Assembly (NCBI RefSeq): GCF_052076105.1
Contig: NZ_CP197245.1
Span: 4,154,001 to 4,218,000, forward strand
Direction: 5' to 3'
Source of the DNA: Tardiphaga sp052076105
GTDB lineage: Bacteria > Pseudomonadota > Alphaproteobacteria > Rhizobiales > Xanthobacteraceae
DNA: 64,000 bases
This document shows, in pieces, positions 44,314-52,936 of this stretch (position 1 is the first letter of the stretch; each line of letters starts with the position of its first letter). Both the position numbers and the translations under genes were made by a program. The notes beneath the pieces were generated by a model. It saw only the letters and a program-made list of their open reading frames with translations, had not been told where the DNA came from and ran no database searches.

Positions 44314-45942
44314 ATGTCTCCGACCTGGTCTGGACGACCCCGATCGCTGAAAGCCTCTCTTCTGTCTGCCGCGCTCGGCCTTGTCCTCGTGGCAACTGCC
44401 ATCGTGCCGAGCGTCAAGCCGGCCTTTGCCGCCGATGGCGGCACGCTGGTGATCGCCTCGACGCAGGTGCCGCGCCATTTCAACGGCGCCGTGCAGTCCG
44501 GCCTCGCCACCGCGATGCCGTCGACGCAGATTTTCGCCAGCCCGCTGCGCTACGACGACAACTGGAATCCGCAGCCCTATCTCGCAAAATCCTGGGAAGT
44601 TTCGCCGGACGGCCTGTCCGTCACGCTGAAGCTCGTCGACAACGCGCTATTCCATGACGGCAAGCCGGTAACCTCCGAAGACGTCGCCTTCTCGATCATG
44701 ACCATCAAGGCCAACCATCCGTTCCAGAGCATGCTGGCCGCGGTGGACAAGGTCGATACGCCGGATCCGCTCACTGCCATCATCCGCCTCAAGCACCCGC
44801 ATCCCGCGCTGCTCTTGGCGATGTCGCCGGCGCTGATGCCGATCATTCCGAAACACGTCTATGGCGATGGCCAGGACGTCAAGGCGCATCCGGCAAACCT
44901 GAAGCCGGTCGGCTCTGGCCCCTATCGCCTCACCGAATACAAGCAGGGCGAATTCTACACGCTGGAGAAATTCGACAAGTTCTTCATCCCCGGCAGGCCG
45001 AAGCTCGACAAGATCGTCGTCAAGCTGGTTTCTGACAGCAACGCCGCCGTGGTGTCGCTGGAGCGCGGCGACGTCAATGTCCTGCCCTTCATCTCGAATA
45101 CCCGCGACATCGACCGCATCGAGAAGATGCAAAACGTCCAGATCACCGACAAGGGTTTTGCCGGCGTCGGCCCAGTCAACTGGCTCGCCTTCAACACCAA
45201 GAAGAAGCCGCTGGATGACGCCCGCGTGCGTCAGGCCATCGCCTATGCAGCCAACCGTGAGTTTATCGTTTCCAAGCTGATGAACGGCAAGCCGAAGATG
45301 GCGACCAGCCCGATCGCCCCGGGCTCGCCGCTGCTCGCGCCCGATGTCGAAATGTACAAGCTCGACCTCGCCAAGTCGGCGAAGCTGCTGGACGATGCCG
45401 GCTATCCCAAGGCTGCCGACGGCTCGCGCATGAACCTCACCATCGATTTCATCCCCGGTGACGAGGAACAGCAGCGCAATGTCGCCGAATATCTGCGCTC
45501 CCAGCTCAAGCGTGCCGGCATCAATCTGGAAGTACGCGCCGCGCCGGACTTCCCGACCTGGGCCCAGCGCATCGCGAATTACGACTTCGACCTCACCATG
45601 GATAACGTCTTCAACTGGGGCGACCCGGTAATCGGCGTCAACCGCACCTACCTTTCGAGCAACATCCGCAAGGGCATCATCTGGTCGAACACCCAGCAAT
45701 ACAGCAATCCGAAGGTGGACGAGCTGCTCGCCGCCGGCGCGCAGGAGCCGTCGCCCGAGAAACGCAAGGCGCTGTATGCCGAGTTCCAGAAGATCGTCGT
45801 CAACGATGTGCCGATCTATTTCATCAACAGCGCGCCCTATCGCAACGCATTCGCCAAGGGACTCGACAATCTGCCGACGACGATCTGGGGCGTGATGTCG
45901 CCGCTCGACGACATCTATTGGAAAGAGAAGCCGAAGACGTGA
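44314..45942 (+). CDS. Dipeptide-type ABC substrate-binding protein
   Basis: 542 residues, SBP family 5. A signal peptide ends near VKPAFAAD. Landmarks: YDDNWNPQPYLAKSWEVSPD, LVDNALFHDGKPVTSEDVAFS, NLKPVGSGPYRLTEYKQGE and NTKKKPLDDARVRQAIAYA. Receptor for the permeases and ATPases downstream. GAGAGAAGG precedes the ATG. Confidence 0.92.
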   Translation: MSPTWSGRPRSLKASLLSAALGLVLVATAIVPSVKPAFAADGGTLVIASTQVPRHFNGAVQSGLATAMPSTQIFASPLRYDDNWNPQPYLAKSWEVSPDGLSVTLKLVDNALFHDGKPVTSEDVAFSIMTIKANHPFQSMLAAVDKVDTPDPLTAIIRLKHPHPALLLAMSPALMPIIPKHVYGDGQDVKAHPANLKPVGSGPYRLTEYKQGEFYTLEKFDKFFIPGRPKLDKIVVKLVSDSNAAVVSLERGDVNVLPFISNTRDIDRIEKMQNVQITDKGFAGVGPVNWLAFNTKKKPLDDARVRQAIAYAANREFIVSKLMNGKPKMATSPIAPGSPLLAPDVEMYKLDLAKSAKLLDDAGYPKAADGSRMNLTIDFIPGDEEQQRNVAEYLRSQLKRAGINLEVRAAPDFPTWAQRIANYDFDLTMDNVFNWGDPVIGVNRTYLSSNIRKGIIWSNTQQYSNPKVDELLAAGAQEPSPEKRKALYAEFQKIVVNDVPIYFINSAPYRNAFAKGLDNLPTTIWGVMSPLDDIYWKEKPKT

Positions 45943-45956
45943 GTTCTCCGTCAGGG

Positions 45957-45999
45957 CGAAGCAATCCAGAAAGCCACAAACGAAGACTGGATTGCTTCG
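45957..45999. repeat. REP-like palindrome CGAAGCAATCCAG / CTGGATTGCTTCG
   Basis: Perfect 13-bp arms at 45957-45969 and 45987-45999, followed by TCGC..GCTCCTCGCAATGACGG to about 46024. This hairpin and its tail are very common between genes of Rhodopseudomonas/Bradyrhizobium-type genomes. Here it separates the binding-protein gene from the permeases and may attenuate or stabilise the transcript. Confidence 0.75.
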
Positions 46000-46068
46000 T
46001 CGCAAGCGCTCCTCGCAATGACGGCGGAATGACCTGATCGTAGTCGACGCAACACACAGACCGGCACC

Positions 46069-47049
46069 ATGAATCTCGTTCTCCATCTCCTCAGGCAGCT
46101 GGCCAATGCTTTCGGCTTGCTGCTTGCCGTGCTGGTCCTCAATTTCTTCCTGATCCATGCCGCGCCCGGCGATCCCGCTCTGGTGATCGCCGGCGAGATG
46201 GGCGGCGCTTCGGCCGAGGTGATCGCCGCGCTGCGGGTGAAATACGGCCTCGACAAGAGCATGCTGGAGCAGCTCTTCACGTATCTCGGCAAGGTCGCCA
46301 CCGGCGATTTCGGCTATTCCTATTATTTCAATGAGCCGGTGCTCGGCCTGATCGGCCAGCGCATTCCGGCGACGCTCTATCTCGTCCTGTCGGCGCTGGC
46401 GATCTCGGTGGTCATCGGCACGCTGCTCGGCGTCATCAGCGCGCGCAAGCCCAACGGACTGTTCAGCCAGGGGGTCACGGTGATCTCGCTCGCCGGCTAT
46501 GCCGCGCCGGTGTTCTGGACCGGGCTGATGCTGCTTCTGCTGTTCGGCTCGGTGTGGCCGATCCTGCCGGTCACCGGCATGACCGATGTGGCGCGGCCGA
46601 AAGCGGGCCTGGCCTATGTGCTCGATGTCATGCAACATCTCGTACTGCCGGCAACGACGCTCGCACTCGTCTATGTCGCGCAATACAGCCGCCTCGCCCG
46701 CGTCAACATGATCGATGCGCTGACCGCCGATTATGTCCGCACCGCCCGTGCGAAAGGCCTGCCGGAAATCATCGTCATCGGCAAGCACGCGCTGCGCAAC
46801 ACGCTGATCCCCATCGTCACCGTGGCCGGCCTGCAATTCGGCCACCTGTTCGCCGGCGCCGTGCTGGTGGAGACCGTATTTTCCTGGCCCGGTATGGGCC
46901 GCCTCGTCTTCGAATCCATCCTGCGCCGCGACTATCCCACCTTGCTCGCCGTACTGTTCTTTTCCGCAGTGCTGGTGATGGCCGCCAACATCGTCACCGA
47001 TCTGGTCTATCGCCTGGTCGATCCGCGTATCCGTTCGGGGGGCCGATGA
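46069..47049 (+). CDS. Dipeptide-type ABC transporter permease (DppB/OppB family)
   Basis: 326 residues, six hydrophobic spans. LVLNFFLIHAAPGDPALVIAG at the start and RTARAKGLPEIIVIGKHALRNTLIP (EAA loop) are diagnostic; FAGAVLVETVFSWPGMGRL follows. Its stop overlaps the next start by four bases. Confidence 0.93.
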   Translation: MNLVLHLLRQLANAFGLLLAVLVLNFFLIHAAPGDPALVIAGEMGGASAEVIAALRVKYGLDKSMLEQLFTYLGKVATGDFGYSYYFNEPVLGLIGQRIPATLYLVLSALAISVVIGTLLGVISARKPNGLFSQGVTVISLAGYAAPVFWTGLMLLLLFGSVWPILPVTGMTDVARPKAGLAYVLDVMQHLVLPATTLALVYVAQYSRLARVNMIDALTADYVRTARAKGLPEIIVIGKHALRNTLIPIVTVAGLQFGHLFAGAVLVETVFSWPGMGRLVFESILRRDYPTLLAVLFFSAVLVMAANIVTDLVYRLVDPRIRSGGR

Positions 47050-47948
47050 CCACGATCGAATCCACCGCCGTCAAACCCGACACCACGATGCTGCCGGCAC
47101 GCGCCGCGACCTCGCCCATGGCCGCGGCCTTGCGCCAGTTTGCCCGCAGCCCGGCCGGCGTTGCCGGCGCCGTCGTGCTGCTGATCATCATCCTCGCGAC
47201 CTTGTTCGGCCCGCATCTCTACGGTGTCGATCCGCTGGATATCGCGGGCGCGCCGCTGACGCCGCCGGATGCGGATGCCTGGCTCGGCACCGACTATCTC
47301 GGCCGCGATATCCTGTCCGGCCTGCTGCAGGGCGGCCGCGCCACGCTGGCAGTGGGCGGCGTCGCCGCGCTGATCACAATCGTCATCGGCGTCACCATGG
47401 GGTCGCTGGCCGGTTTCTTCGGCGGGCCGATTGATACGGCGCTGGTGAAGGTCACCGAATTCTTCCAGATTCTGCCGCCGCTGCTGTTCGCCATGGTGCT
47501 GGTCACTTTGTTCGGCCAGTCGCTGGTGGTCGTCACCCTCGCCATCGGCGTGGTGAGCTGGCCGTCGGCGGCGCGGCTCACCCGCGCCGAATTCCTGCGG
47601 CTACGCAATCTCGATTTCGTCAAGGCGTCCCGCGCCGCCGGAGGCGGCAACGGCCACCTCATCCTGCGCGTGGTGCTGCCCAATGCGCTGCCGCCCATCA
47701 TCGTCTCGGCGACCCTCGCCATCGGCGTCGCCATCCTGTTCGAGGGTGGATTGAGTTTCCTCGGCCTCGGAGATCCCAACACCATGAGCTGGGGGCTGAT
47801 GCTCGGCCAGAACCGCAATTATGTGCTCGACGCCTGGTGGACCGTCACCTTCCCCGGCGCTGCGATCTTCATCGCCGTGCTCGCCATCAGCCTGATCGGC
47901 GACGGCATCAATGATGCGATCAATCCACGCCTGCGGAAGCGAGGCTGA
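47046..47948 (+). CDS. Dipeptide-type ABC transporter permease (DppC/OppC family)
   Basis: 300 residues. WLGTDYLGRDILSGLLQGGR is the classic DppC motif; FVKASRAAGGGNGHLILRVVLPN is the EAA loop; GGLSFLGLGDPNTMSWG closes the conserved core. It forms the channel with the preceding subunit. The start ATG 47046 overlaps the dppB stop. Confidence 0.93.
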   Translation: MTTIESTAVKPDTTMLPARAATSPMAAALRQFARSPAGVAGAVVLLIIILATLFGPHLYGVDPLDIAGAPLTPPDADAWLGTDYLGRDILSGLLQGGRATLAVGGVAALITIVIGVTMGSLAGFFGGPIDTALVKVTEFFQILPPLLFAMVLVTLFGQSLVVVTLAIGVVSWPSAARLTRAEFLRLRNLDFVKASRAAGGGNGHLILRVVLPNALPPIIVSATLAIGVAILFEGGLSFLGLGDPNTMSWGLMLGQNRNYVLDAWWTVTFPGAAIFIAVLAISLIGDGINDAINPRLRKRG

Positions 47949-47951
47949 ACG

Positions 47952-48947
47952 ATGCCCCCCGTTCTCTCCGTCAAGGATCTCAGCGTCTCGATGAACGGCA
48001 CCAAGGGCATGGTGCCGGTGCTTGAGCATCTGTCCTTCGATGTCGCGCAAGGTAAGACCATGGCACTGGTCGGCGAATCCGGCTGCGGCAAAAGCATGAC
48101 CGCGCTGGCGATCATGCAGCTGTTGCCGGAAGACTTTCGCGTCACCTCCGGCAGCATCCTTCTTGACGGCGTCGAGGTTCTATCTGCATCGCCGAAGGAG
48201 CTGCGCAGCCTGCGCGGCAACAAGATGTCGATGATTTTCCAGGAACCGATGACGGCGCTCAATCCGCTCTACACCGTCGGCAACCAGATCGGCGAGGTGC
48301 TTCGCCAGCATCGCGGCCTCAGCCGCCGTGATGCCCATGCGCAGGCGATCCAGTTTCTCAAGGCGGTGCAGATCCCCGCGGCCGACAAACGCGTCGATGC
48401 TTATCCGCATCAATTGTCGGGCGGCATGCGGCAACGTGTGATGATCGCCATGGCATTGGCCTGCAAACCGAAGCTTCTGATCGCCGACGAGCCGACCACC
48501 GCGCTCGACGTCACGGTACAGGCGCAGATCTTCGACCTGCTCAGCGAATTGCAGGACGACACCGACACGGCCATTGTACTGATCACCCATGATCTCGGCG
48601 CCGTCGCCGAACTCGCCGACGACGTCGCCGTGCTCTATGCCGGCCGCTGCATCGAACAGGGCGCAGCGGACGAGATCATCGCCCATGCGCGCCATCCCTA
48701 TACGCGCGGCCTGATGGCCTGCGTGCCACATCTGCAGCTCGGCCGCGCCAACGATCATCTCGCTGCCGTGCTCGACGAAATCCCGGGCATGGTGCCGCCG
48801 CTCGGCGCACGCGGGCCGGACTGCGCTTTCCTGCCGCGCTGTGCCTTTGCCAGCGAAACCTGTCGCGCACAGCCGCAGCCACCACTCGATCGCATCAATG
48901 CCGGTGCCGCCGTCTCATGCTGGCGTCATCAGGAGATCGCACCGTGA
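47952..48947 (+). CDS. Dipeptide-type ABC transporter ATPase (DppD/OppD family)
   Basis: 331 residues. Walker A GESGCGKS, Q-loop MIFQEPMTALNPLYTVGNQ, signature LSGGMRQR, Walker B LLIADEPTTALDV. The C-terminal oligopeptide domain has cysteines at CAFLPRCAFASETC, the Fe-S-like motif of OppD/DppD. The stop overlaps the next GTG start. Confidence 0.93.
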   Translation: MPPVLSVKDLSVSMNGTKGMVPVLEHLSFDVAQGKTMALVGESGCGKSMTALAIMQLLPEDFRVTSGSILLDGVEVLSASPKELRSLRGNKMSMIFQEPMTALNPLYTVGNQIGEVLRQHRGLSRRDAHAQAIQFLKAVQIPAADKRVDAYPHQLSGGMRQRVMIAMALACKPKLLIADEPTTALDVTVQAQIFDLLSELQDDTDTAIVLITHDLGAVAELADDVAVLYAGRCIEQGAADEIIAHARHPYTRGLMACVPHLQLGRANDHLAAVLDEIPGMVPPLGARGPDCAFLPRCAFASETCRAQPQPPLDRINAGAAVSCWRHQEIAP

Positions 48948-49975
48948 GCGATGGCTTGAATATATCCGCCTCCGCAGACGTCCTGCTCGACGTCAACGAT
49001 CTTGTGGTGCACTTCCCGGCCGGACGCCGCGGCATGTTCGGTCCACCGTCGAAGGTCCACGCAGTCGATGGCGTGAGTTTTCGCGTCCGCCGCGGCACCA
49101 CCTTCGGCATCGTCGGCGAAAGCGGCTCCGGCAAATCGACCACCGCGCAGGCGGTGATGCGGCTGATCCCGATGACCTCCGGCCAGATCGTATTCGGCGG
49201 CGAGAACATCGCAGAGTTCCGCGGCGAGAAACTGCGGCTGGCGCGAAGCAAATTTCAGATTGTGTTTCAGGATCCTTTTTCAGCGCTCGATCCCCGTCGC
49301 CGCGCCGGTGATCTGATCCGCGAACCGCTCGACCTGCTCGGTATCGGCTCGCCACGCGAGCGCGAGGTCCGGGTCAAACAGCTTCTGGAGGAAGTCGGCC
49401 TGCCGCCGCAGGCGGCTGACCTCTTCCCGCATCAGTTCTCCGGCGGCCAGCGCCAACGCCTCTGCATCGCGCGCGCGATGGCGCCCGAACCGGACCTGAT
49501 CGTCTGCGACGAAGCCGTCTCGGCACTCGACGTCGCTATCCAGGCGCAGATCCTGAACCTGCTGAAGAAGCTGCAGCGCGAGCGCGGCCTGACCTATATC
49601 TTCATCTCGCACGATCTCGGCGTGATCCAGCATTTCTGCGACGAGATTGCGGTGATGTATCTCGGCCGCATCGTCGAACAGGCGCCGGCGCAGGTGTTCT
49701 TCTCGGCACCCTCGCATCCCTATAGCTGGTCGCTGATATCAGCCGCCGCGCCGCCCGGCCCGCTGCGCGACCGGCTGAAGAAGGACTATCTGGTCAAGGG
49801 CGATCCGCCGAGCCCGGTGGATCCACCGCCTGGCTGCCGCTTCGTCCAGCGCTGTCCCTTCGCCATCACGCGCTGCCGCGACGAGTTACCGGTCCTGAAT
49901 ATCCAGGCCGACGAGCACTTCGTCGCGTGCCACCGGACCGGCGAGATCAACCCACCGGATTTTGCTTCCTTGTGA
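48944..49975 (+). CDS. Dipeptide-type ABC transporter ATPase (DppF/OppF family)
   Basis: 343 residues from GTG 48944, with AGGAG upstream; the open frame from 48917 is inside the preceding gene. Walker A GESGSGKST, Q-loop IVFQDPFSALDPRRR, signature FSGGQRQR, Walker B LIVCDEAVSALDV. The C-terminal cysteine motif is RCPFAITRC. Last gene of the operon from 41662. Confidence 0.93.
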   Translation: MSDGLNISASADVLLDVNDLVVHFPAGRRGMFGPPSKVHAVDGVSFRVRRGTTFGIVGESGSGKSTTAQAVMRLIPMTSGQIVFGGENIAEFRGEKLRLARSKFQIVFQDPFSALDPRRRAGDLIREPLDLLGIGSPREREVRVKQLLEEVGLPPQAADLFPHQFSGGQRQRLCIARAMAPEPDLIVCDEAVSALDVAIQAQILNLLKKLQRERGLTYIFISHDLGVIQHFCDEIAVMYLGRIVEQAPAQVFFSAPSHPYSWSLISAAAPPGPLRDRLKKDYLVKGDPPSPVDPPPGCRFVQRCPFAITRCRDELPVLNIQADEHFVACHRTGEINPPDFASL

Positions 49976-49997
49976 CACGTCGTCCGAGCGGGAAAAT

Positions 49998-50173
49998 GGC
50001 TTTGCGCCATAAGCTGCCATTTGGCTGTTCCGGCACCATTATGTCCTAGGTTCGCATGCGCTAAACGCAATAGGCCGGCTCTCTAGAACGGCGACGCCAA
50101 CGTTCGGTCGGTTTGGCTCTGCTCCCGCAACGATGCAATGTGATCGTCGTGTTCGTCGCCTGGAGGTCTGGGT
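49998..50173 (+). repeat. Dispersed direct repeat, copy B (~175 bp)
   Basis: Second copy of the element at 24455-24630, same orientation, with one small indel near the middle. It lies 23 bp after the dppF stop. Confidence 0.65.
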
Positions 50174-50374
50174 TCGACAAGCGCGTGGCCCGATCTGGCT
50201 GCCGTGGCCGCCGTAATAGCCTTCATCTCTCTCACTTCATCCATACAGATACTTCGACAGGCTTGGTCCGAGTATTCCCAACACAACGTTCCAGTAAGTA
50301 CTGCACTAGCTCTTGGATGAAGAACTGCTTTTGTCTTCCCTGATCCATTTCTATCATTGCCTGCAATTCGCAAT

Positions 50375-50506
50375 GAATTCCCTGCTCGATAGCACAGGGA
50401 ATTCGACGATTTTTCTCCTTTAATCCGCAGAATAGGACGTGTCGAAGACGAGTGTCGGCGTCGAAAATCGCAAATTCCCTGTAAAATTCCCTGTTTGCAG
50501 GGAATT
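50375..50506. repeat. Cluster of five AATTCCCTG words, two paired as hairpins
   Basis: AATTCCCTG occurs at 50376-50384, 50473-50481 and 50485-50493, and inverted (CAGGGAATT) at 50395-50403 and 50498-50506. The first pair extends to 10-bp arms with a 10-base loop, and the last pair has 9-bp arms with a four-base loop. The cluster ends 26 bp before the second tRNA-Gln 3' end, so it could be integrase arm sites or element-end hairpins. Confidence 0.55.
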
Positions 50507-50531
50507 GGCACGGAGACAGGTGCAAACAGCA

Positions 50532-50551
50532 CTCCCACCCCAGCCAGGCAG
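50532..50551 (+). repeat. Direct repeat copy 2: 3' end of tRNA-Gln (candidate attR)
   Basis: Matches 10329-10348 at 19 of 20 bases, including the CCA and the five bases after it. Only the 3' part of the tRNA is present; upstream sequence does not form a tRNA. Confidence 0.6.
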
Positions 50552-50720
50552 CTCGCTAAAACGCCAATTTCCTCAATGTGTTGAGAAAAACCGTATTCGC
50601 CAGCTTTTCCCAAAACAGGCAAAGTCTCCGGGTGGCGAAGTTGCCCCCCCCCTGGGACGGTTCAATTCCCGGAAGTCTCCGGCAGTTACCGCAAATATTC
50701 CCGTTTTGGGAGGAGTCGGC
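50552..50720 (+). repeat. Extended similarity block following the tRNA-Gln end (copy 2)
   Basis: Collinear with 10349-10515. The hairpin that ends the tRNA transcript in copy 1 is degenerate here (GAGAAAAACCG..CAGCTTTT). Confidence 0.55.
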
Positions 50721-50821
50721 TTCTCGCCGATCTCCGATGAGGTTCGTCCGCCATTGGGAAATTTAGCCGACGGACTGACCACTGTACGCGTCCAATGTCG
50801 TGGGAAATCTGGTTGTGAAAT

Positions 50822-52264
50822 TCAACCGAGATGGCTCACGAATTTTGTACTCAAGTAAGCATTGAGCCCCTCGATACCTCCCTCGTGCCCGTAACCTGAA
50901 TCTTTTACGCCGCCGAATGGCGTTTCCGGAAGGGCGATACCAAAATGATTGATCGACACCATTCCGTGGTCGAGTCCATCGGACACTTTGGTTGCGGTCT
51001 TCGTATCCTTGGTGAAGGCATAGCTCGCAAGACCGAACGGCAGACTGTTAGCGCGTTCCAGCACGTCATCGGCATCCTTGAAGCGTAACATCACCGCGAT
51101 CGGGCCAAACGGCTCTTCGTGCATGATCCGCGCATTGGCGGGGACATTTGTCAGTACAGTCGGTTCGAAGAAATTGCCGGCATTGCCGATGCGCTTGCCG
51201 CCCGTTTCGATATTAGCCCCCTTCTCCTGGGCATCGAGCACGGTGGTTTCCATCGCATTAACTCGTCGTGGATTGGCAAGCGGTCCCATTTTGCTGTTGG
51301 GATCAAACCCGTCTCCGACTGCGATACCGCGCGCAAGATCCGTGAATTTGGCAACGAACTTGTCGTAGGACTTCTCCTGAACAAAGAACCGCGTCGGCGA
51401 AACGCAGACTTGGCCCGCGTTGCGATATTTCATGCCGGCCAACAGCGTGGCAACGCCATCGGTCTCGACATCGTCAAAGACCAGCACGGGCGCATGGCCG
51501 CCAAGCTCCATGGTCGTACGCTTCATGTGCTGACCGGCGAGCGAGGCCAGATGCTTGCCGACCGGGACAGAGCCCGTGAACGATATCTTGCGGATCGCCG
51601 GTGAGCTGATGAGATACTCCGAGATCACGGCCGGAACGCCGTAAATCAGATTGATCACGCCGGCGGGCACACCGGCCTCTTCAAAGCATTTCACGAACTC
51701 GATTGGCGACCCCGGTGTTTCCTCGGGGCATTTGATGATGATCGAGCAACCGGCGGCAAGTGCACCGGAGATTTTCCGGGCAGCCTGCAACACCGGGAAA
51801 TTCCAGGGCGAGAAGCCCGCCACCGGACCGACAGGCTCCATCATCACCATGTTACGGACGCCGTCGGCGCGCGCTGGAATGATGCGGCCATAGGCGCGGC
51901 GGCCTTCCTCGGCAAACCATTCGATGACGTCGGCGGATCCCATGACTTCCAGCTTCGCCTCGGCCAGAAGCTTGCCCTGCTCAAAGGTGAGAATGGTGGC
52001 AATCTGCTCGACCCGCATGCGCACCAGATCGGCAGCCTTGCGCAGGATCTTGCTGCGCTCGAAGGCGGAGACGCGTCGCCAGTTGTTGAAGCCGGCTTGA
52101 GCTGCCGCGAGAGCCTTGTCGAGGTCGGCCGTTGAAGCATGCCCGAGTTTGGCGATTGGCATATTCGTGGATGGATTCATCACGTCCTGGTAATCGCCCG
52201 ACGTTGGCTGAACCCATACACCATTGATGTAGTGCGGGAGCGTATCGAGATATTGTGGGTGCAT
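50822..52264 (-). CDS. NAD(P)-dependent aldehyde dehydrogenase (succinate-semialdehyde type)
   Basis: 480 residues. VAGFSPWNFPVLQAARKI and IIIKCPEETPGSPIEF are the cofactor-side motifs; FTGSVPVGKHL follows; TMELGGHAPVLVF carries the general-base glutamate and NAGQVCVSPTRFFV the catalytic cysteine. EEPFGPIAVMLRF and SGYGHEGGIEGL are characteristic of the GabD-like group. It would oxidise an aldehyde made by the dehydrogenase encoded at 58698 (inference). It lies 54 bp after the odd ABC ATPase, at the end of the leftward operon from 57687. Confidence 0.92.
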   Translation of the reverse strand: MHPQYLDTLPHYINGVWVQPTSGDYQDVMNPSTNMPIAKLGHASTADLDKALAAAQAGFNNWRRVSAFERSKILRKAADLVRMRVEQIATILTFEQGKLLAEAKLEVMGSADVIEWFAEEGRRAYGRIIPARADGVRNMVMMEPVGPVAGFSPWNFPVLQAARKISGALAAGCSIIIKCPEETPGSPIEFVKCFEEAGVPAGVINLIYGVPAVISEYLISSPAIRKISFTGSVPVGKHLASLAGQHMKRTTMELGGHAPVLVFDDVETDGVATLLAGMKYRNAGQVCVSPTRFFVQEKSYDKFVAKFTDLARGIAVGDGFDPNSKMGPLANPRRVNAMETTVLDAQEKGANIETGGKRIGNAGNFFEPTVLTNVPANARIMHEEPFGPIAVMLRFKDADDVLERANSLPFGLASYAFTKDTKTATKVSDGLDHGMVSINHFGIALPETPFGGVKDSGYGHEGGIEGLNAYLSTKFVSHLG

Positions 52265-52318
52265 GGACTGAATCCTGTTCCAGATTTCCGTTTGTCGTGA
52301 ATTAAGATGCGAAACTAT

Positions 52319-52936
52319 TCAGGGAGCCAACACACCGAGGTACTGGCGGACATCAGGCTGGCTCGTGAGATCATCAAAATGAACATAGTTGGTGACCGTT
52401 CCTCCGCTGACGAACAGGAAACGCTCGCAGATCTCCTTGAGGATCGTGAGCTGAAATGCTGCCGTCGGATGCAGGCAGATGAAAACGAGCCGCTTCTCGC
52501 TGCGCAGCTTGCGGAAGAAATCCAGCATGAATCCGATATAGCCATCCTGGGTATTGAACTGCGGCTCGTCGAACAGATGAACGAGCGGATAGGCGCTTGC
52601 AGCCTGCTCCATCGTGAAGGACGGTCTCGTCTTCTTGAACTGACGGACCTGATAGGATTGATGGTAATGAATCGCCAGCCGATCGCGCTGACGATAGCGA
52701 ACCCTCTGCATGTCCTGACCGGCGACCATCACGCGCCCTTCCGACGGCACGTTCGATCCCGCGATCATCTCGAATAGCGTCGTCTTGCCGGCGCCGTTTG
52801 GCCCCATGACGCCCACGATCTCGGGCTGCATGAAAGCGCGATCCACACGCAGTTGAAATGCGGGCTCCCGGTCCAGGAAACTGCGGCGATAGACCTTGTT
52901 CACACCCTCCAGCGCAAGTAGCGGCGAATCGCTCAT
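52319..52936 (-). CDS. Degenerate ABC-type ATPase without signature motif
   Basis: 205 residues. Walker A is intact (GPNGAGKTT, 45-53), and HLFDEPQF (120-127) resembles Walker B. The LSGGQ signature that should come shortly before it is absent; SFTMEQAASAYPLV stands there. CLHPTAAF may replace the H-loop. The N-terminal half reads like a Liv-type ATPase, then the sequence diverges. It follows livF with a four-base overlap, so it is expressed with a complete Liv transporter. Possible roles are a regulatory partner or a protein with a separate task; not a typical transport ATPase. Confidence 0.72.
   Translation of the reverse strand: MSDSPLLALEGVNKVYRRSFLDREPAFQLRVDRAFMQPEIVGVMGPNGAGKTTLFEMIAGSNVPSEGRVMVAGQDMQRVRYRQRDRLAIHYHQSYQVRQFKKTRPSFTMEQAASAYPLVHLFDEPQFNTQDGYIGFMLDFFRKLRSEKRLVFICLHPTAAFQLTILKEICERFLFVSGGTVTNYVHFDDLTSQPDVRQYLGVLAP

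Larger units (their letters stand above)
49976..50821. other. Gene-free junction region with repeats and a second tRNA-Gln 3' end
   Basis: 846 bp with no supported gene. Leftward open frames across it, such as 50083-50622, run through the repeats and have no recognisable domain. The region holds dispersed repeat copy B, a cluster of AATTCCCTG words and the second att-like copy with its extended block. Confidence 0.65.

Noticed and set aside
50083..50622. 179-codon leftward open frame
   Set aside because: It runs through the hairpin cluster and the tRNA-derived repeat and has no recognisable domain.
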